From: Oscillospiraceae bacterium | GTDB taxonomy: Bacteria > Bacillota > Clostridia > Oscillospirales > Oscillospiraceae | Direction of reading: 5' to 3' | Assembly (NCBI GenBank): GCA_018265835.1 | Contig: JABLYK010000034.1 | Span: 1-22,084 of the forward strand | DNA length: 22,084 nucleotides | Part shown: piece after piece, positions 20,838 through 22,084 of the stretch | Position numbering within the stretch: position 1 is the first letter of the stretch | Layout: each line of letters opens with the position of its first letter | The notes under the pieces: model-generated | What the model was told of the DNA's origin: nothing | Seen by the model: the letters and a program-made list of their open reading frames with translations, nothing else | Database searches by the model: none | Position numbers and translations under genes: made by a program

Positions 20838-21607
20838 CTCAGCCGCACAGCCTCCACGGATCTGCACTTGCCCGTTTCCGTGTCGATGTCAAAAATCGCG
20901 CCTTCCAGCTTGCAGGCGCCCATCGCCGCCTCGTACCGGCGCGGCGGGTCGCCCAGAAACTTGCCGATCGACTGCTCCGGCGCGATGCCCAGCACCGCCT
21001 GCGCGGGGCCGGTCATGCCGAGATCGGTGATGTAGCCCGTGCCCTCCGGCAGAACGTCCGCATCCGAGGTCTGCACGTGCGTATGCGTGCCCCACACGGC
21101 GCTCACGCGCCCGTCGAGATAATAGCCCATGGCGCGCTTTTCACTCGTGCCCTCGGCGTGCATATCCACAAGCACGATCTTTGCGTCCGCTTCCTCCAGA
21201 ATGTCGTCCACGACGAGAAACGGATTGTCCGTGTTCGGGTCGAGCGTGAATTTGCCCAGCAGGTTGATGACGCACACGGGGCCAAGCTTCGTCTGAAACA
21301 CGCCCCAGCCGCGCCCCGGACACTGCGGCGCGTAGTTCGCCGGGCGCAGGATGCGCCGCTTCTGGTCGAGATACGGCTGCAGCTCGTAGCGCGTCCACGT
21401 GTGGTTGCCGAGCGTGATCACGTCCGCCCCGGCGGCGAAGATCGCGTCCGCCTGCTTCGGCGTTACGCCGACCACGTTTGCGTTCTCCCCGTTGACGACC
21501 GTAAAATCAATGTGCTGCTCCTCTTTGTAGGCGCGCAGCCGCTGCGTCAAAAAGCCAAGTCCGGGCGCGCCGACCACGTCGCCGACTGCCAGAATCCGCA
21601 TGCCCAT
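20834..21607 (-). CDS. ymdB: YmdB-family metallophosphoesterase
   Basis: This 257-residue protein is of the TIGR00282/YmdB family, binuclear metal phosphodiesterases that in B. subtilis hydrolyse cyclic nucleotides and affect biofilm and motility gene expression. The motifs are MRILAVGDVVGAPG (3-16), VNGENAN (38-44), TLGNHTW, VDMHAEGTSEK and VWGTHTHVQTSD, together with GYITDLGMTGP, all in family order, and the length is typical. The start is the first ATG at 21605-21607, seven bases after GGAG; a second Met two codons later is the alternative. It is often next to rny; here it leads an operon with the SbcD-like and YhaN-like genes, with 4-bp overlaps. Confidence 0.92.
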   Translation of the reverse strand: MGMRILAVGDVVGAPGLGFLTQRLRAYKEEQHIDFTVVNGENANVVGVTPKQADAIFAAGADVITLGNHTWTRYELQPYLDQKRRILRPANYAPQCPGRGWGVFQTKLGPVCVINLLGKFTLDPNTDNPFLVVDDILEEADAKIVLVDMHAEGTSEKRAMGYYLDGRVSAVWGTHTHVQTSDADVLPEGTGYITDLGMTGPAQAVLGIAPEQSIGKFLGDPPRRYEAAMGACKLEGAIFDIDTETGKCRSVEAVRLR

Positions 21608-21656
21608 AGCGATTCTCCTCTCGCTTTGAATTTCGGTTGAAAATTGGATCGCTGAT

Positions 21657-21686
21657 AGTATACCACATTCTGCATATCCGAATCAA
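21657..21686 (-). promoter_or_regulatory. Sigma-A-type promoter of the ymdB operon
   Basis: On the minus strand the -35 is TTGATT (21681-21686) and the -10 is TATACT (21657-21662), 18 bp apart and about 50 bp upstream of the ymdB start. A divergent promoter for the small gene at 21762 must lie nearby; a TACTAT at 21715-21720 is a possible -10 without a clear -35. Confidence 0.65.
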
Positions 21687-21761
21687 ACCATAATATGTTT
21701 TCGTGCCCTGCGCATACTATAGACGGAATTTTTCCGAAATTACAGACAGGAGGATACCAGA

Positions 21762-21944
21762 ATGAGTGGGAACCATATGAACCAGATGCAGTTTGCCAAG
21801 GGCATGGGCGTCGGCCTCGTCGTCGGCGCGACGGCGGGCATGGTCATGAAGCCGAAGAAAAAGTCCGGCAAAAAGGTCATTTCCGACGCGGTGAAGGCCG
21901 TGGGAGACATCACGGAAACCATTTGCGACACCATGGGATGGTAA
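21762..21944 (+). CDS. Small YtxH-like protein of unknown function
   Basis: This 60-residue protein starts with a polar MSGNHMNQMQF, then has a glycine/alanine-rich apolar helix KGMGVGLVVGATAGMVM (14-30), a lysine cluster KPKKKSGKK and an amphipathic tail ending TMGW. The layout resembles small YtxH-type membrane-associated proteins, and similar proteins seem common in Oscillospiraceae. No enzyme motif is present. A strong ribosome site GGAGG lies eight bases before the ATG, which supports a real gene. It stands alone between ymdB (divergent) and a tRNA. No function is proposed. Confidence 0.75.
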   Translation: MSGNHMNQMQFAKGMGVGLVVGATAGMVMKPKKKSGKKVISDAVKAVGDITETICDTMGW

Positions 21945-21981
21945 CGCTGCAAATTTTCACACAACTTTTTTGAAAAAGGCC

Positions 21982-22010
21982 TTGCATTTCCAGCGGAGCT
22001 ATGCTAATAT
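21982..22010 (+). promoter_or_regulatory. Promoter of the tRNA-Arg gene
   Basis: The -35 TTGCAT (21982-21987) and -10 TAATAT (22005-22010) are 17 bp apart, 14 bp upstream of the tRNA 5' end. Confidence 0.7.
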
Positions 22011-22024
22011 ACTAAAGCACTTAA

Positions 22025-22084
22025 GCGCCGTTAGCTCAGCTGGATAGAGCGTCTGGCTACGGACCAGAAGGCCAGGGGTTCGAA
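22025..22084 (+). tRNA. tRNA-Arg(ACG), cut by the window end
   Basis: The gene begins with acceptor half GCGCCGT, then TA, D-arm AGCTCAGCTGGATAGAGC and anticodon arm TCTGG-CTACGGA-CCAGA with anticodon ACG. A variable loop and the start of the T-arm (ending GGTTCGAA) follow at the window edge. The 3' T-stem half, acceptor strand and CCA are beyond the window. ACG is read as ICG after A34 deamination and decodes CGU/CGC/CGA arginine codons. Confidence 0.95.

Noticed and set aside
18208..21035. Plus-strand frames over the YhaN-like and SbcD-like genes
   Set aside because: The minus-strand genes have complete catalytic motifs; the plus-strand products are arginine-rich and have no start signals.
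1..22084. CRISPR array, transposase or phage genes
   Set aside because: No regularly spaced direct repeats and no integrase, transposase or structural phage gene were found; the element implied at the left edge lies outside the window.

Overview
The window looks like chromosome from a high-GC, gut-type clostridium, probably Oscillospiraceae/Ruminococcaceae. The reasons are an AddAB recombinase, a ParB/Noc protein, YmdB, a DUF378 membrane protein, GGAGG ribosome-binding sites, palindromic repeats of the kind common in that group, and an oxygen-sensitive 2-hydroxyacyl-CoA dehydratase/benzoyl-CoA reductase-type gene set. The species cannot be named from the sequence alone.

Layout. Positions 1-111 look like the end of an integrated element. 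It abuts the 3' part of a tRNA-Arg(CCU) gene at 112-156 whose 5' half is missing, the signature of an attR site, followed by the tRNA terminator. Next, on the minus strand, is an AT-richer class D beta-lactamase lipoprotein (220-1191). Upstream of it is a promoter of MerR type: a 19-bp spacer filled by a palindrome. No MerR gene is adjacent.

Positions 1366-6703 (minus strand) form one tightly packed operon. In transcription order it encodes a BcrA/BzdP-like ATPase, a BcrD/BzdQ-like ATPase, a two-cluster ferredoxin, a BcrC/BzdN-like catalytic subunit, a BcrB/BzdO-like catalytic subunit and a CooC-like MinD-family ATPase with a CxC metal motif. Two different ATPase subunits, a ferredoxin and subunit lengths near 378/441/263/296 residues fit an ATP-dependent class I benzoyl-CoA reductase of the Bzd type better than an ordinary dehydratase with a homodimeric activator. 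A PucR-family regulator (7142-8746) lies upstream on the same strand and is the obvious candidate controller. This cluster is the most interesting part of the window. Its substrate cannot be read from the sequence.

The rest is mostly genome maintenance. addB-addA (9092-15968, minus) encode the helicase-nuclease for double-strand-break repair. A small DUF378 protein, a possible structured RNA with its own terminator, and a ParB/Noc gene on the plus strand follow. Positions 17560-17824 hold two palindromic repeat blocks. A coupled minus-strand operon, ymdB - SbcD-like nuclease - YhaN/SbcC-like ATPase with an internal membrane hairpin (17818-21607), is divergent from a 60-residue small protein. 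The window ends inside a tRNA-Arg(ACG) gene.
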